Source: Diphasiastrum complanatum
Lineage: Eukaryota > Streptophyta > Lycopodiopsida > Lycopodiales > Lycopodiaceae
Reading direction: 5' to 3'
DNA length: 64,000 nucleotides
NCBI GenBank assembly: GCA_029204225.1
Contig: CM055095.1
Coordinates: forward strand, 44,171,184-44,235,183
Shown: piece after piece, positions 48,301 to 61,281 of the stretch
Layout: the number at the start of each line of letters is the position of its first letter
Position numbering within the stretch: position 1 is the first letter of the stretch
The notes under the pieces: model-generated
Database searches by the model: none
Told to the model about the DNA's origin: nothing
What the model saw: only the letters and a program-made list of their open reading frames with translations
Position numbers and translations under genes: made by a program

Positions 48301-51300
48301 ATAATTGCTTCTGCCAAACGGTACTTTAGGCAAATAGCTTTTGCCTTAGAGTTAGTCAAGTCTCTATAAGAGCAGATGGGCGCCCACCTTCATTATCAAT
48401 TCAATACAGATCAGTACTGTTAATTGCTCTTGTGATTCGTCTTCTTCCTCTTGTGTTTGGTGTTTTGTGAGTACTAATAAGATTAGTCTACTCCTAGTTT
48501 CAGAATCACTCAGATTCTATCAAGGCTTGTACCACACTTGAACACGCCATAGCGATAGCTACAATTTATGAGGGTGGCGTCAAAGGCAAAGGTGTCTATG
48601 TAGTATGGGTAGATTATGATAGGCACACAACGCCAGAGCTTTCATAAGCCAGCACCAATAGAATTTCAACAAAGTCAAAAGCACAAGGTAATAACTAGTA
48701 AACCCCGCAAGTCTTTCCAACAATCTACCATGATAGTTCAGCAAAAGGAGCATGCCAAGAAAGGTCTTTTTAATTTCTGCTTGGATAAGCACTTATACAA
48801 GGATTGTCCTAGGCGTTATGGCAAAAAGAAGATTCACCAAATGAAGACTTGACTTGAGGATGAGAGGCAAGGTCAGGATATCCATTTCCAAAATAAAATT
48901 AGTACACATTGAGGGAAATTGGCAAGTCGGGAGGTTGTTGTACTTCATCAACTCCCCTTGGTGTAGAAGCTAAAGCTACCTCCCTCAAAATATAAGTATA
49001 CTGTGGAGATGCCTAACGACAAAGTTCAAAAGTATCAGACCAGAAGCTAGTGCAGGCCTCTCATCATTCAGACTTACACCAAAATAATATGTAGTGGTGA
49101 TTGCAGCATACCTAATAATTCCTTGATTTGCTACTTCATATCCAAAAAATTAGTTCCTCAATGTTAGCCTCTCAAAATTGCTTCATGAAATCAGTCACAT
49201 CTTAACTGAGAAAAGAATGAGCTGCAGTGAACATCTCTGTCACTCCTGCTCTGCAAACTCTTTCACATCAGATTAACATGTTTTATCCAATTTCTGATAC
49301 TGGCCTCTTGTCATAGGCTTAGTGAGGAGATCAATTGCTGTCTAGTGTTTTACATTATTCAACATCAGATTATGGTTTTCATGGATAAAGTGAAATTGTA
49401 TATGTGTATGCTGTGTTCAGTTTTGACCGATTGAATTTCTTGATAATGAGATGAAAGTCTTATTATCGGCAAGAAAAACAGTTGGTGTCTCTAGCTGAAA
49501 TCCAATTTTCAATAGTAGATATGGAATCAGAATGACCTCGTCGGTGGCTTGCACTAATGCAATATACTTAGCTTATGTAATTGACAGAGCTACCACACTT
49601 CATCACCATCTAGCTGATGGCTCTATCTCCCAATAGGAGAACATAAACAAATGTAGATTTCAGATCATCCAAATTTCCTGCCTATGAGATTCACATGAAG
49701 CTCCATTTGGTTCAATCTCTATAGTGATTTTCACCACCGGCATGAACCTAGTACAGGTTATAGGGCGGCTACAGGCCTAATCAAGGAGTGGAAGCATCCT
49801 TTGTAACATTGATATCCAAGTATCTTGGTTTATATTTTGGTCCTCCAATCAAGCTTTTTGATTGGAATGTTAGCAGACTATTAACGGTGACTAGTAATCT
49901 TGTTATTATTCAGAAGGACAACCTACTGTATTTTAAAAAATAAGAGTTTCTTCAAAAAAAATCCAAACACATCTCATAAAACAAGGAGGAACTAATATGC
50001 TTCTTACTAGGAGATAAATATTTCACAACTTAATAAAATATAAGTCTTTAGTGAATCTTGACGAAATCATTTATCGATTAACTTAAAAGCCAAAAGCCAA
50101 AATAGAGAAGGAACTCTGATTGGTAAAATCTGATAGAGAATTGATCTCAAACACTTGGTGAAATATTGCACACGTATTCAAGCCAATCATGGGACATACA
50201 CATAGTTTTGCATTACAAAATTAGGCATTTGTATAATTTGGTTGGGTGCATGCAACAAATCTATCAAAGAAACTATCACGTCTTCTGTTAAAGATTGAAG
50301 TTAATTTTGATCCAATTCAATCTTACAATTGGACATCCTAAGAATACTTGAATAACGACACTGGGTATACTATGAGAATTCAATAATGGAGCACAAAATC
50401 TCAAAGAAATTTTCTATCATTAGTAGTTACTGATTCAAGCTAGAGATTAGGAAAAAAGACACCACTAACGTGCTTAAGTAAATATTTACAAAAAGAATAC
50501 TTAAGTAAATATTCACAATGAATAAATAGAAGCTAATCTTTATCTTCAAGGATAGAGTCAAATCTTATAGGAAAGTAACAGGATAAAAGAAAAATCTATT
50601 GTTGGTTGCCGAGCCGCATGCCAACGCTTACCTACACGGCATCATAGCGTGTGAACCGAGTAACAGAGTACACTAAAATCTATAATCCTTAATCTACATC
50701 AGCTTTAATTTTACTTGATTGGATGGTGTCACGTTTGAGAAACCCTATTATCCAGTGCTAATATTCAGCCCCGATATTTTCCTGGTTATCTCATTGGTAG
50801 TAATTTTGATACTCTCATCTTGAGCCCTGATGGACTTTTTGAGAATCCTGAGCCCTCTTGAATAGAATTGATAGATGGAATCTGCAAACCCCTGAGCCCT
50901 TGTGGCTGGAGTGTTTCTTACTAACGCAAATTAAGTTAGATAACTTTCACACCTTGGCATACTATGGCAATTACTGGCACATCCTCTCTTCTCGCCACTA
51001 CCACAGCTCAACGAGAGGACTCTCGGGTAATATCCATAATATGCCCTGTCATGAGCATTATCTAGTTCAGGTAGCAACGTAAATCTATTCTTCTCCTAGA
51101 GTTCGGGCTATCGCTGGAGTTGGGTGTTTTTTATATCTTGTAAGTTTGTTTGCCTATTGTTTATCTGTTCAGTGTTCTGATTTTTATTCTTTTCGGATCT
51201 GAAGTTATTTCTAACAAATCATTGCCAGCAGATAGGTCTATGAAATTGATGAAATTTATGATATATGGGTAAGGAATATCGGATAGCATTCGCATATTTG

Positions 51301-51996
51301 ATATCTGGGGGAAGCTCCAAGAAAGTTTAATTGAAGCTATAATCGCATTCACACGATGAAACAATCTCGGACGTTTGAAGTCAAGTGATCACCAGGTTCA
51401 CACGATCTAACATTTTTGGATGATTACTTGAAACCACAACCGGATTCACACGATCCAACGTTGTCATACGTAGAAGCTGAAGCTATATTCGCGTTCACAC
51501 GAACTAACATTATCAAATTACTTGAAACAAAGACAAGAAAAAACTCAGGCAAAACAGCAAGAAGCTTGATTCACGGCCGAAACCGGCTTCACATAATCTA
51601 CTATTTTTGGATTCTTTGAATCGAATCTCAAAGATTGCATTATGTCAATCACTTCCTGCCATTCCAACGAGACAACAACAACAACAACAACAAGTGTAGA
51701 AACGAAGCTTGCTTACCTTCGAAATTTGTGAGCGAAATCTGGTGGATCTTGAAATGAAAAGTGGCAAGGCAATCTAAATTACTATGCTGCTGGTTCACGT
51801 AATTCTCGACCGATGAAAGCAGCAAGCGGGCCTGAGTGCGAGAGTCAGCATTGCCGCACAGTCTCTCCAGCACCAGCTTGAAGGCGCCATAGGCCTTGTC
51901 CCCCGATTCCCTGCACTCCTCCAGAAACTGCTTCACTTCGCCATTGCTCCTCTCCATCGCCGCTGCCGCTGCCGCTGCTGCTTCATCCAAATTCAT
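36359..51996 (-). CDS. MMT: Methionine S-methyltransferase, complete (12 exons)
   Basis: MMT transfers the methyl group of S-adenosylmethionine to methionine, giving S-methylmethionine, in the plant S-methylmethionine cycle. Exons (minus strand): 51996-51717, 43321-43125, 43001-42795, 42486-42391, 40399-40211, 40083-39895, 39693-39457, 39130-38996, 38835-38503, 38327-38148, 37950-36946 and 36655-36359 (TGA at 36361-36359). They join in frame to 3,345 nt, about 1,114 residues, near the family's usual 1,070-1,090. The methyltransferase motif ELGCGNGW falls at residues 139-146. VYGLDINPRAIKVAWINLY and QFGLGLIARAVEEG follow. The C-terminal half is the aminotransferase-like domain (YITGPTVNPTGMIY, LIIDTSFSGLEY). 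Exon 2 ends AAAAG|GCAAGT, a GC-AG intron. The start of exon 11 is the least certain border. A second in-frame Met (MERSNGEVKQF) aligns better with the Arabidopsis start. Confidence 0.92.
40400..42390 (-). other. MMT intron 4, about 2 kb, with palindromic motifs
   Basis: No coding sequence is seen. At 40850-40935 a G/C-rich block holds TTCCGGAAC motifs and a perfect hairpin (TACTGTAC / GTACAGTA, 40890-40910). TTCCGGAACGCGTTCC recurs at about 41436. A decayed transposon insertion is possible. Confidence 0.4.
44073..44345. repeat. Two-copy tandem repeat of about 130 bp in MMT intron 1
   Basis: The order ATTCCTGTCA(G/A)TGC, CACTTCAATA, GCCAGCATTATTGGAAGC, CTTCTCATTA, CCACACTTGAAGAACCCATA occurs twice (starting at about 44074 and 44221). 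A third start, GGAATTCCTG, lies near 44336. Confidence 0.7.
45385..47139 (+). pseudogene. Copia gag-protease-integrase (intronic element)
   Basis: The gag core reads LDGSNYSFWKFKLKNILMDR. The knuckle CNFCGKYGHFAFEC is an intact C-x2-C-x4-H-x4-C. The protease active site is YIDSGATQHMTPHCELF. GAG-pre-integrase is MWHERFGHLNYKSLQV. The integrase core starts EIVHIDLRGPMQIEEH, with ILRSDKGGEF holding the second acidic residue. The 342-codon frame 46111-47139 is uninterrupted. The integrase continues after a frameshift as PQHNGVAERKNRSIV (about 47130). Preservation is better than in the other copia copies here, which suggests a fairly young insertion. Confidence 0.85.
48151..48530 (+). repeat. 3' LTR of the intronic copia element (right end approximate)
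   Basis: Begins TGTTAGGAATTAATGG right after the polypurine tract AATAAGGGGGAG. It contains a TATA-like CTATAAGAGCAGATGGGCGCC at about 48365, followed by a leader-like stretch. The right border was placed by length and composition only. Confidence 0.5.
48616..48852 (+). pseudogene. Retroelement gag zinc-knuckle fragment
   Basis: A 78-codon frame ends with a knuckle-like FNFCLDKHLYKDCPRRYG in which the first Cys is replaced by Phe. The region before it is Gln/Lys-rich, as in gag. It is a short isolated fragment within MMT intron 1. Confidence 0.5.
49260..49620 (-). pseudogene. Copia RNase H fragment
   Basis: The minus strand gives AKYIALVQATDEVILIPYLL, then GFQLETPTVFLADNKTFISL and HTHIQFHFIHENHNLM. 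This follows the copia RNase H order (YIAL-QA--E-I, then -DN----L, then KHI-IQ-HFI-E). Stops are present. It is opposite in orientation to the 45.4-48.5 kb element, so it is from a separate insertion. Confidence 0.6.
49621..51340. other. Intron sequence, no feature recognised
   Basis: AT-rich part of MMT intron 1. A 74-codon plus-strand frame at 50858-51082 has no recognisable domain. Confidence 0.45.
51341..51600. repeat. Five degenerate repeats with a TTCACACGAtC core, near MMT exon 1
   Basis: Related units occur at 51345-51359 (GCATTCACACGATGA), 51393-51411 (CAGGTTCACACGATCTAAC), 51441-51459 (CGGATTCACACGATCCAAC), 51491-51508 (GCGTTCACACGAACTAAC) and 51583-51600 (CCGGCTTCACATAATCTA). Several are followed by ATTACTTGAAAC. 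Spacing is about 48-90 bp. They lie 120-370 bp downstream of the MMT exon 1 donor. Confidence 0.65.
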
Positions 51997-52200
51997 AGAT
52001 AGACAGACAAACAGACAGACAGATAGAGAGAGAGATTATTAATAGCAGAAGAGATTATAGCAGAATTAGTGTCATTGATCGGAGGCGAGCGAGGCAGCGA
52101 GCAAAATTGCTTCACAAGCAAAACGGAGATGACGGTGACAAGGCGGGGCAAAATATTAATATTATATTTTTTTATTTTTATTAATTAATTAATTATGTAA
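51997..52200 (-). promoter_or_regulatory. MMT 5' flank, likely promoter and leader
   Basis: Upstream of the ATG on the minus strand lies a pyrimidine-rich leader (CT and CTGT repeats at 52002-52036). Farther out, at about 52150-52195, is an AT-rich block with TATA-like sequence. The exact start site cannot be seen. Confidence 0.35.
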
Positions 52201-52309
52201 TACCAATGCCCATTGGCCAGGCCCCTGCCAACGCGCAGCACTGGTAAGACCAAACCACCCCCCCGGCTCCTCCTCTCATATCGCATCTAAGAAGCATGTA
52301 GTGCTTTGG

Positions 52310-52810
52310 CCCGGGCGTGCTCGGTCACATGGTTTTTTTTAAACTGCTGCATCGAGACTCTAAAACCATGTCATGGGGCAAGCCGAAACATAAGCCAGAT
52401 AACTGCAAACTAGACCCTTCACTCACATGTGTGTGGGGTGCCCGGGATGCAGGTCCTCAGGAGAGGAGTTGGGTGCCCCATAAGAAAATGGTGCCGGTGT
52501 ATGGGATTCGGGTGCCCCGAATAGTCGTCGATGCTTGGGAAAAATGGAGCAATGCCCGAGAAAAAATGGCATCGGTGCCTGAGAAAAAAATGTCGTCGGT
52601 GCTCGGATGCTGGGGTGCTCGAGATAGTGGTGCCGATGCTCTGATGCGGGGGTGCTCGGGAAAAAAATGGCAACAATAGTCGAGAAAAAGTGGTGCCCAG
52701 GTTGCGAGTGGCCGATACTCACAGGACTGTGGTGCCCACGGGACAGATTTTTCTTGGACGTTACCACTAGATGGGGCCAAATCCCAAACACGTGCCACCC
52801 CGTGCCCCCG
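52310..52810. repeat. G/C-rich imperfect repeat block (GTGCYCGGGA / CGAGAAAAAATGG units)
   Basis: Short phrases recur irregularly: GTGCCCGGGATG, CCCGAGAAAAAATGGC, GCCTGAGAAAAAAATG, GTGCTCGGGAAAAAAATGG and GTCGAGAAAAAGTGG. Long open frames on both strands result from this. It stands out by base composition from its AT-rich surroundings. Confidence 0.5.
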
Positions 52811-53618
52811 GGGCCTTGCATCCCATCTATCAATTTTTATGTATGGTATGGAGACTATCACCGCGGGGGCGAAGATTGCTTTAAGTCACACCAACACTCT
52901 CATATATGGGTGATTTACTAAAATGACATATACACTGTGATTGTGAAACAAAGGTTATTTTATTATGGAATATATTAAAAATATTAACACAATGCATTTT
53001 TTCAAGGCTCCATGTGGCAACACCACATTGCTCGTTGACCTGATTGAACAGGCCACATGTGGAGCAATGCCTTTGAGATACGAGAAAATGTTAATGTGTT
53101 AAGACGTAACTTTTCAAGACAATGTGGTAAGCTATATACGGCAAGATGATTTGTGCTAAGACGTAAGCTACCGTAACAATATGCTTTAAGCTATCATGAC
53201 ACTATGTTAAAAGTTGGATGTCCACACAAAGACAATTTCTTTGTTTCAAATCGTTTTGAATTGCAATTTTTGGTATTTTTTTAAAAAATAGAATGTCCAA
53301 TTTTTAAACTTTGATCCAACACATTTATGAGAAAAATTGGCATGATATATTTTTTCCAAGTAAATAGATATCATTGATTAGATATAGAATGTACATAAAG
53401 AGACATTACTAACCATTGAATTGGTTCATAGTTCCTTTATAAAAGCACCACTCATCACATCAAAGCCTAAAACAAAAACTACATATGTCTAAAAATTTCT
53501 TCACAAAAAATAGGCTCATCGTGTAGGAAGGCCATATGTCCGCATGTTACAAATAATTCTCCTATGCGGTGGGAACTTTGACTCATTGAGATGAAATGCA
53601 TTCCTCACCAATTCACAT
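52811..53618. other. AT-rich intergenic DNA, nothing recognised
   Basis: No coding domain is seen. Short related phrases (AGACGTAA...TTTCAAGACAATGT...AAGCTAT) recur near 53100-53200. Confidence 0.45.
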
Positions 53619-53733
53619 CACTTTCTTTATACACCCAACGGGGTTGTCTTAGTTGGTTAGCTTGACATCCAAACTTTCTTTGGTCTCAGGTTCGAGCCTC
53701 CCCTTGGAAACCAAGAAGCACTTTCTTTATACA
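53619..53733 (+). mobile_element. tRNA-derived SINE-like insertion with 15-bp target-site duplication
   Basis: An 85-bp body (53634-53718) carries an A-box-like CTTAGTTGGTTAG (53648-53660) and a good B box GGTTCGAGCCTCC (53689-53701) at tRNA-like spacing. It is flanked by the perfect direct repeat CACTTTCTTTATACA (53619-53633 and 53719-53733). Internal pol III boxes plus a long direct duplication indicate retroposition of a tRNA-derived RNA. The body is much shorter than typical plant SINEs and has no clear A or T tail. Confidence 0.7.
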
Positions 53734-54249
53734 TAATCTGACTTCTAGTTTTCAAGCAACACAATGATTGTCTTTTAAATTTTTGAGGTAAGTCTTTTTG
53801 TACTGAGGAATGGTTTTTATAGTGACCTTGCACCTAGCAAAATGACATTAAAATTTTGGTGAGGTCTTAAGCCGAGCCATATTTGAATGGTTGTTGAACC
53901 AGGTGTAAAGGTCACAAAAAAGATCTTTTAAAGGATGGCAAGGAAGATAAATTTTCATAGTTGAGATATTTTTTTGAGTTTTGTCTATGCATCTTTATGG
54001 GTCATAATCTCCCTTCTCAAATTTTTTTACGAATTTTTATAAGCACAATGTTCATGTGAAAAAATGGACTTTAAATTTGATAACATGCCAAAACAATAGG
54101 TGAGGTCAGTATTAAATTTATAATGTGCAAAAATAGCTAGATGAGGTCACTTTCAAACTTCATATTGTGAGGTTTGCTTGATGGGCAACATTCACGAACT
54201 CCAACTCATAATTTCTTGAGGAAGGGCAACATTTGCAAGAGTCGGATTG
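53734..54249. other. AT-rich DNA, no gene recognised
   Basis: No domain or repeat is recognised apart from the phrase TTAAATTTGATAACATG...TTAAATTTATAATGTGC, partly repeated around 54070-54130. Confidence 0.4.
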
Positions 54250-55065
54250 CAGAAACATGGGTGTCCTTGACACCTTTGCTATTATAACATCGTGGTTATC
54301 CTTGACACCTTTGGACTTAATCAAATTGTAGGTTGTGGTAGATGGTCCATCTAGTGGGACACAATAATTTCTCTTTTATCATAGTCTTTCACAACACACA
54401 TATCCTAAGTGATAAAAAATATTGAACGTAGTTTCATTAACATCATGACTGCTTATTGTGTTTATCATTCCACTTGACACCAATAAGAGTATCAGAGCTT
54501 GCCTTGATTGTCATAACATTTCCAGTAGTTCATAGGTGACATGTCACATGGATCAATCATCTTTAGATATTCAATTTTTTTAGAGATTCAATGGGCAAAA
54601 CTTTCACATGTGGAAGTATCATATAAAGATGATATTATTGGAGAAAGATTTATGGGATGTGATTGACGGATCCACTATATTCTCCCAACAAGATGCAAAT
54701 TTGATTTTCTAATGAAAATCTATAGATGGCAAAGCACTTGCATTAATATCCATAAATCTAAAATATTTCTAGATATATCATATCAAAGTGGCTACAAAAC
54801 ATCTAAGCAAGCTTGGGACTCTCATCAATTTGTATGAGACCCAAGAAGTTACCACTTGTCTGTACTTGAGAAAAAAGTTCTTCTCATGCAAGATGTCATA
54901 ATCAACTTCAATATGTGATCATATTAATAATGTTAGATCACTACTTGATTAACTTGTTGTTGTAGGACCACCCATTGCTAACAATGATGTTTTTGTGACA
55001 CTCTTAGAAAGTCTCTTTGCCTCTAATGACCATCTTGTCATGTTGATAAGCAATACATCACATCT
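54250..55065 (+). mobile_element. Copia family A fragment: LTR end, primer site and gag start
   Basis: About 54265-54485 resembles the end of the family A LTR and is close to 63340-63575. GAGTATCAGAGCTT (about 54487) is a primer-site variant. Gag follows as FNGQNFHMWKYHIKMILLEK and LWDVIDGSTIFSQQDA, a sister of the gag at 18.2 kb but extending further (LISINLKYF, then HLSKLGTLINLYETQEV). Frameshifts and stops are present. It breaks off at about 55065 against a minus-strand copia. Confidence 0.75.
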
Positions 55066-57330
55066 CATTTTTTTTCTACACCATTACTATGTGGCGTATG
55101 TGTTTGGGTAAATTGTCTCTTAATGCCATGTTTCTTGCAAAAGTCTTCAAAATCCTCTGATTTAAATTCGCGCCCTCTATCTGATCTAAGCACTTTGATT
55201 CGTGCATCCAACTAGTTCTCTACTAGAGCCTTGAATTTTTTAAAATGAGCAAAAGCATAAGATTTCTTTTTCAAGAAATATATCCATGTCCTCTTGGAGT
55301 AATCATCTATGAAAATCATAAAATAATAAGCTCTCCCTTCATTGGGCCGCACAAATCGCTATGGATGAGTTCAAGTGGTTTCTTGGCCCTTGCAGCCCCA
55401 CCTTTCTTGAATGTCTCCATGTGATGCTTTCCCATTACACATCCTTCACATATGGGGTGGTAATCATCCTGCAATGCTGGTAATCCATTCGCTATCTTCA
55501 ATTTTGCCATCAATCTTAGGCTCTCATAGTTCAAGTGGCCCAATCTTCTGTGCCACAATTCTGATTGTGATGATGTTGAGGCGGCTAAACCATATTTTTC
55601 TGGTTTTGCAACATCCAATTCATAAAGGCCACAGTTACTATCTCAATACCCCTTCCACCACTTTATAGTTGTGATCCATATCCTTCATTAGACACCCATC
55701 TTGTTGATTTGCCATCACGCCAACATAAAGTAAACTATTCTCGAGTCAAAGAACATAAAGTACTTTGGGAATATTCTTGATCTTACCATCGAGAAACTGC
55801 ACAGATACATTGCTGACACCTTGAATCTGGCATTTCTCTCCATTAGCCTACGTGACCTTGTCCCCATCATGGATTGGTGAGAAGTTCTCGAACCAATCAT
55901 GTTTCTTGGTCATATGCCTCGTGATTCCTGAATCAATAAACCACCTGGCACCATCATCTACCTGGGATGCTAACGTTGATGAGAAGACACTAGTTTCATC
56001 ATCTTCCCTATCATCTTCGGCAATATTGCCATGTTGTTTCACTTTTCCCTACTTTATGTCAGCTTTCTTCTTATAGCATTCACGTGCCCAATGACCAGGT
56101 TTGTGGCAATAGTAACATTTACCTTTCTTCTTCTTTTTCAATTTTGACAATGACTCTCCCTCATCCTCATTATCCTTGCCCTGAAATTGACTTGTAATGA
56201 ATCCAAAAAAACAAGTACAAATGTTGTTTTTTTCTTAAAAAAAATTTGATAATGGTGTCCAAAACCAAACTGAGATCTTGCAATAAATATGTGAGGACAA
56301 TCTCACTAGCTATGACAATATCCCTTCAATCTAGATCTAGCTTCACTTCAAAGATGAAGCACCACAAGATTTTGATCCAAATTCTTCTAGGCATGTGTAC
56401 AGCACTCAAAGATACCACAAAAGACTCAAATCTACTTGATTTGCACGAATCTATGTGGATATGGCCTCAATTCACACCTAGATCACACCTAGACAAGATT
56501 GGCAAGCAAAAACGTGAGTTTTTTTAATCAAATAGGCTACATATGAGTCAAACTTGATGTGTCCAACCAGGTTGGGTGCCCTACCCACATCTATTCAAAT
56601 GATATAACTTCCACAAGACACATCCAATTGAGTTGAAACAAATTGCAACACAAACTAGCTTCATTAGCTTTCTATCAAGCTATCACACTCTAGATTTGGA
56701 TGTACCTTGGAGATAAATCAACCAAACAAAGTTTGATGATCCCACACATGTCTAAGCAGTACAATACCTAGCATGGAACTAATCAATGTGCTTTAGATCC
56801 ATTTTTATCCAAAAAAAAATCCTATGATAGCTATCGTGATCAACTACACTCTCCAAAACTAGATTTCAAGCCAAAAATCTCATCACGCTTGTTAGATACA
56901 AATCAATATTAGGTTGGCTCTGATAGCATGTGTACTTTTCACACATGTGAGGACGTCTCAAACAGTGTAAATGATCTCCTAATATGTGTGTGATTGCACA
57001 TAGATCTATCTTGCAAAAGATACAAGCAATCTAACTCCAAAAATCTCTAAGGCAAGAGCACTCTACACATGCAATCTATCACATACCATTCATCACACAT
57101 AATGAGAGGCACTTTGGATGAAAAAAACTAAGCATAAAATTGGCTTGCTTTCAGGTAGAGAGAGAATGCTACATCAAGCTCTCGGGTAGAGAGTGAATCT
57201 AGAAAATAATCAATGTATCTCTTGTTAAAATATCACATCCAACTTTATGTACCTTGTAGATCTTAAGTTATTTGATCTTGATAGGATCTCACACATGTGG
57301 AGTTTGTTCCCACGTGTGAAAGAATGTACA
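55066..57330 (-). mobile_element. Copia retrotransposon 5' half, minus strand (LTR to integrase)
   Basis: Minus-strand order: LTR (57330-56929), primer site (about 56928-56914), a decayed gag region (56900-56200), zinc knuckle CYYCHKPGHWAREC (about 56120-56070, intact CCHC), protease WFIDSGITRHMTKKHDWF (about 55955-55900), GAG-pre-integrase ELWHRRLGHLNYESLRL (about 55560), then PICEGCVMGKHHMETF and the integrase start LELIHSDLCGPMKG. Integrase continues with stops to about 55070. Stops also fall between gag and protease. RT and the 3' LTR are missing. Confidence 0.8.
56929..57330 (-). repeat. LTR of the 55-57 kb copia, about 402 bp
   Basis: On the plus strand it starts TGTGTACTTTTCACAC and ends GTGTGAAAGAATGTACA, giving inverted ends of more than 12 bp. 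Directly outside the start, the minus strand carries TGCTATCAGAGCCAA, a one-base variant of the usual primer site. A related fragment lies at 30810-31090. Confidence 0.6.
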
Positions 57331-57405
57331 TAAGTCATTTTTTATAAAGTTAGATTGATTTTAGGTTTATCTACACCAGTGTGAAATTGACCTTTAAGTA
57401 GAATC

Positions 57406-58420
57406 TTGAAAATGGTCAAATTGGACAAGTTGTCTCCAAATGCATCTAATCTCTTAGGTGATGAAGATCTTGCAACACCCGAGGAGGAGCCTCTTGAAAA
57501 TGATCTTTTGGGAGATCAAAATCAAGTGACAAAGGAGCCGAGAGGATCCACAAGGATCAAGACCAAGCCTTCAAGGCTCACATACTTTGAGAAAGGGAAG
57601 CAAAGAAAAGACACATCTCCTTCTACCTCTTACTCTTTTCTAACCACAATGCTTGAAGAGCCATCATGTTATGAAGATGCAAGTAGGAGAGATTCAATGC
57701 AAGTAGAGTTTGATGCTTTGATAGATAATCAAACTTGGAATCTTGTACACCTTCCATATGGGAAGAAACCACTTGCATGTAAGTGGATCTAACCTAGATT
57801 GGTTGCTAAGGGGTTTCTTCAAACTAAAGGCATAGATTATGAAGAAACATTTGCTCCGATAGCAAAACTTGTAACCATTAGATTGATCATTTGTATTGAT
57901 ACTTTATTCAAGTGGAATCTCCATCAAATGGATGTGACAAATGCTTTTTTGAATGGCTACTTGGAGGAGGAAATATACATGTTGCAACCTGAGGGCTTCA
58001 TCAAGGATGGTGAGGAGGACAAGGTTTGCCACTTAAGGAAGAGCCTATATGGCTTGAAGCAAGCACCTAGAGCTTGGTACTCTAGGTTACATGATTTTCT
58101 CTACTCTCTTGGCTTTGTGATTAGCTCTTATGAGCCTTCTTTGTACATCAAATGTAATGATGGAAAGATCATCATTTTAGTACTTTATGCTGATGATATC
58201 ATATTGACAGGATATGATGGTGAAGGCATAAGAAATGTTAAAGTTTCCTTGTCTAGTGAATTCAAGATGGTAGATCTAGGACTTCTTAAGTTCATACTTG
58301 GAATAGAAGTTACTAGAGGTAGTGATTATACTTTTATAAGTCAATCAAAGTATGCTACCTCCATTCTTGAAAGGTTTGGCATGAAAGATACCCCAGTCAC
58401 AATGAAGATCCTTCAGAAAG
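57406..58420 (+). pseudogene. Copia reverse transcriptase, nearly intact palm
   Basis: Two frames (57406-57792 and from 57799) are separated by one stop and a small deletion (CKWI* to RLVAKG). Blocks are SCYEDASRRDSMQVEFDALI, NQTWNLVHLPYGKKPLACKW, GIDYEETFAPIAKLVTIRL, HQMDVTNAFLNGYLEEEIYM, SLYGLKQAPRAWYSRLHDF and the active site VLYADDIILTG, followed by FKMVDLGLLKFILGIEV. It is the only copy in the window with an intact YADD. Copia similarity ends at about 58420 (MKDTPVTMKI). The frame then runs on into unrelated His/Leu-rich sequence to 58689. Confidence 0.85.

Positions 58421-61281
<2,861 letters not shown>

Larger units (their letters stand above)
45239..48530 (+). mobile_element. Copia retrotransposon deletion derivative inside MMT intron 1
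   Basis: Opposite in orientation to MMT. Gag (45385-46118, one frameshift near 45655 and a stop near 45829), zinc knuckle, protease and the integrase start (46111-47139) are well preserved. The rest of the integrase and the linker follow with stops (47140-48040). The polyprotein then jumps from DKYKAG (about 48040) to DQVVDIFTKGLGHENQ (about 48055). Essentially all of RT and RNase H, roughly 2 kb, is missing. A polypurine tract (48139-48150) and 3' LTR (from 48151) follow. No 5' LTR was found. Confidence 0.85.
43322..51716 (-). other. MMT intron 1, about 8.4 kb, filled with retroelement debris
   Basis: The intron links exon 1 (donor GAAG|GTAAGC) to exon 2 (acceptor GATGAAG). It contains a tandem repeat (44.07-44.35 kb), small hairpins (44.7 kb), a copia deletion derivative (45.4-48.5 kb), a gag knuckle fragment (48.6 kb), a copia RNase H fragment (49.3-49.6 kb) and a degenerate repeat array (51.34-51.60 kb). 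The exons on both sides are intact, so these insertions are tolerated. Confidence 0.75.

Noticed and set aside
52419-52861. Several overlapping 85-136 codon frames on both strands
   Set aside because: They arise from the stop-poor G/C-rich repeat; no domain, and strands and frames are equally open.
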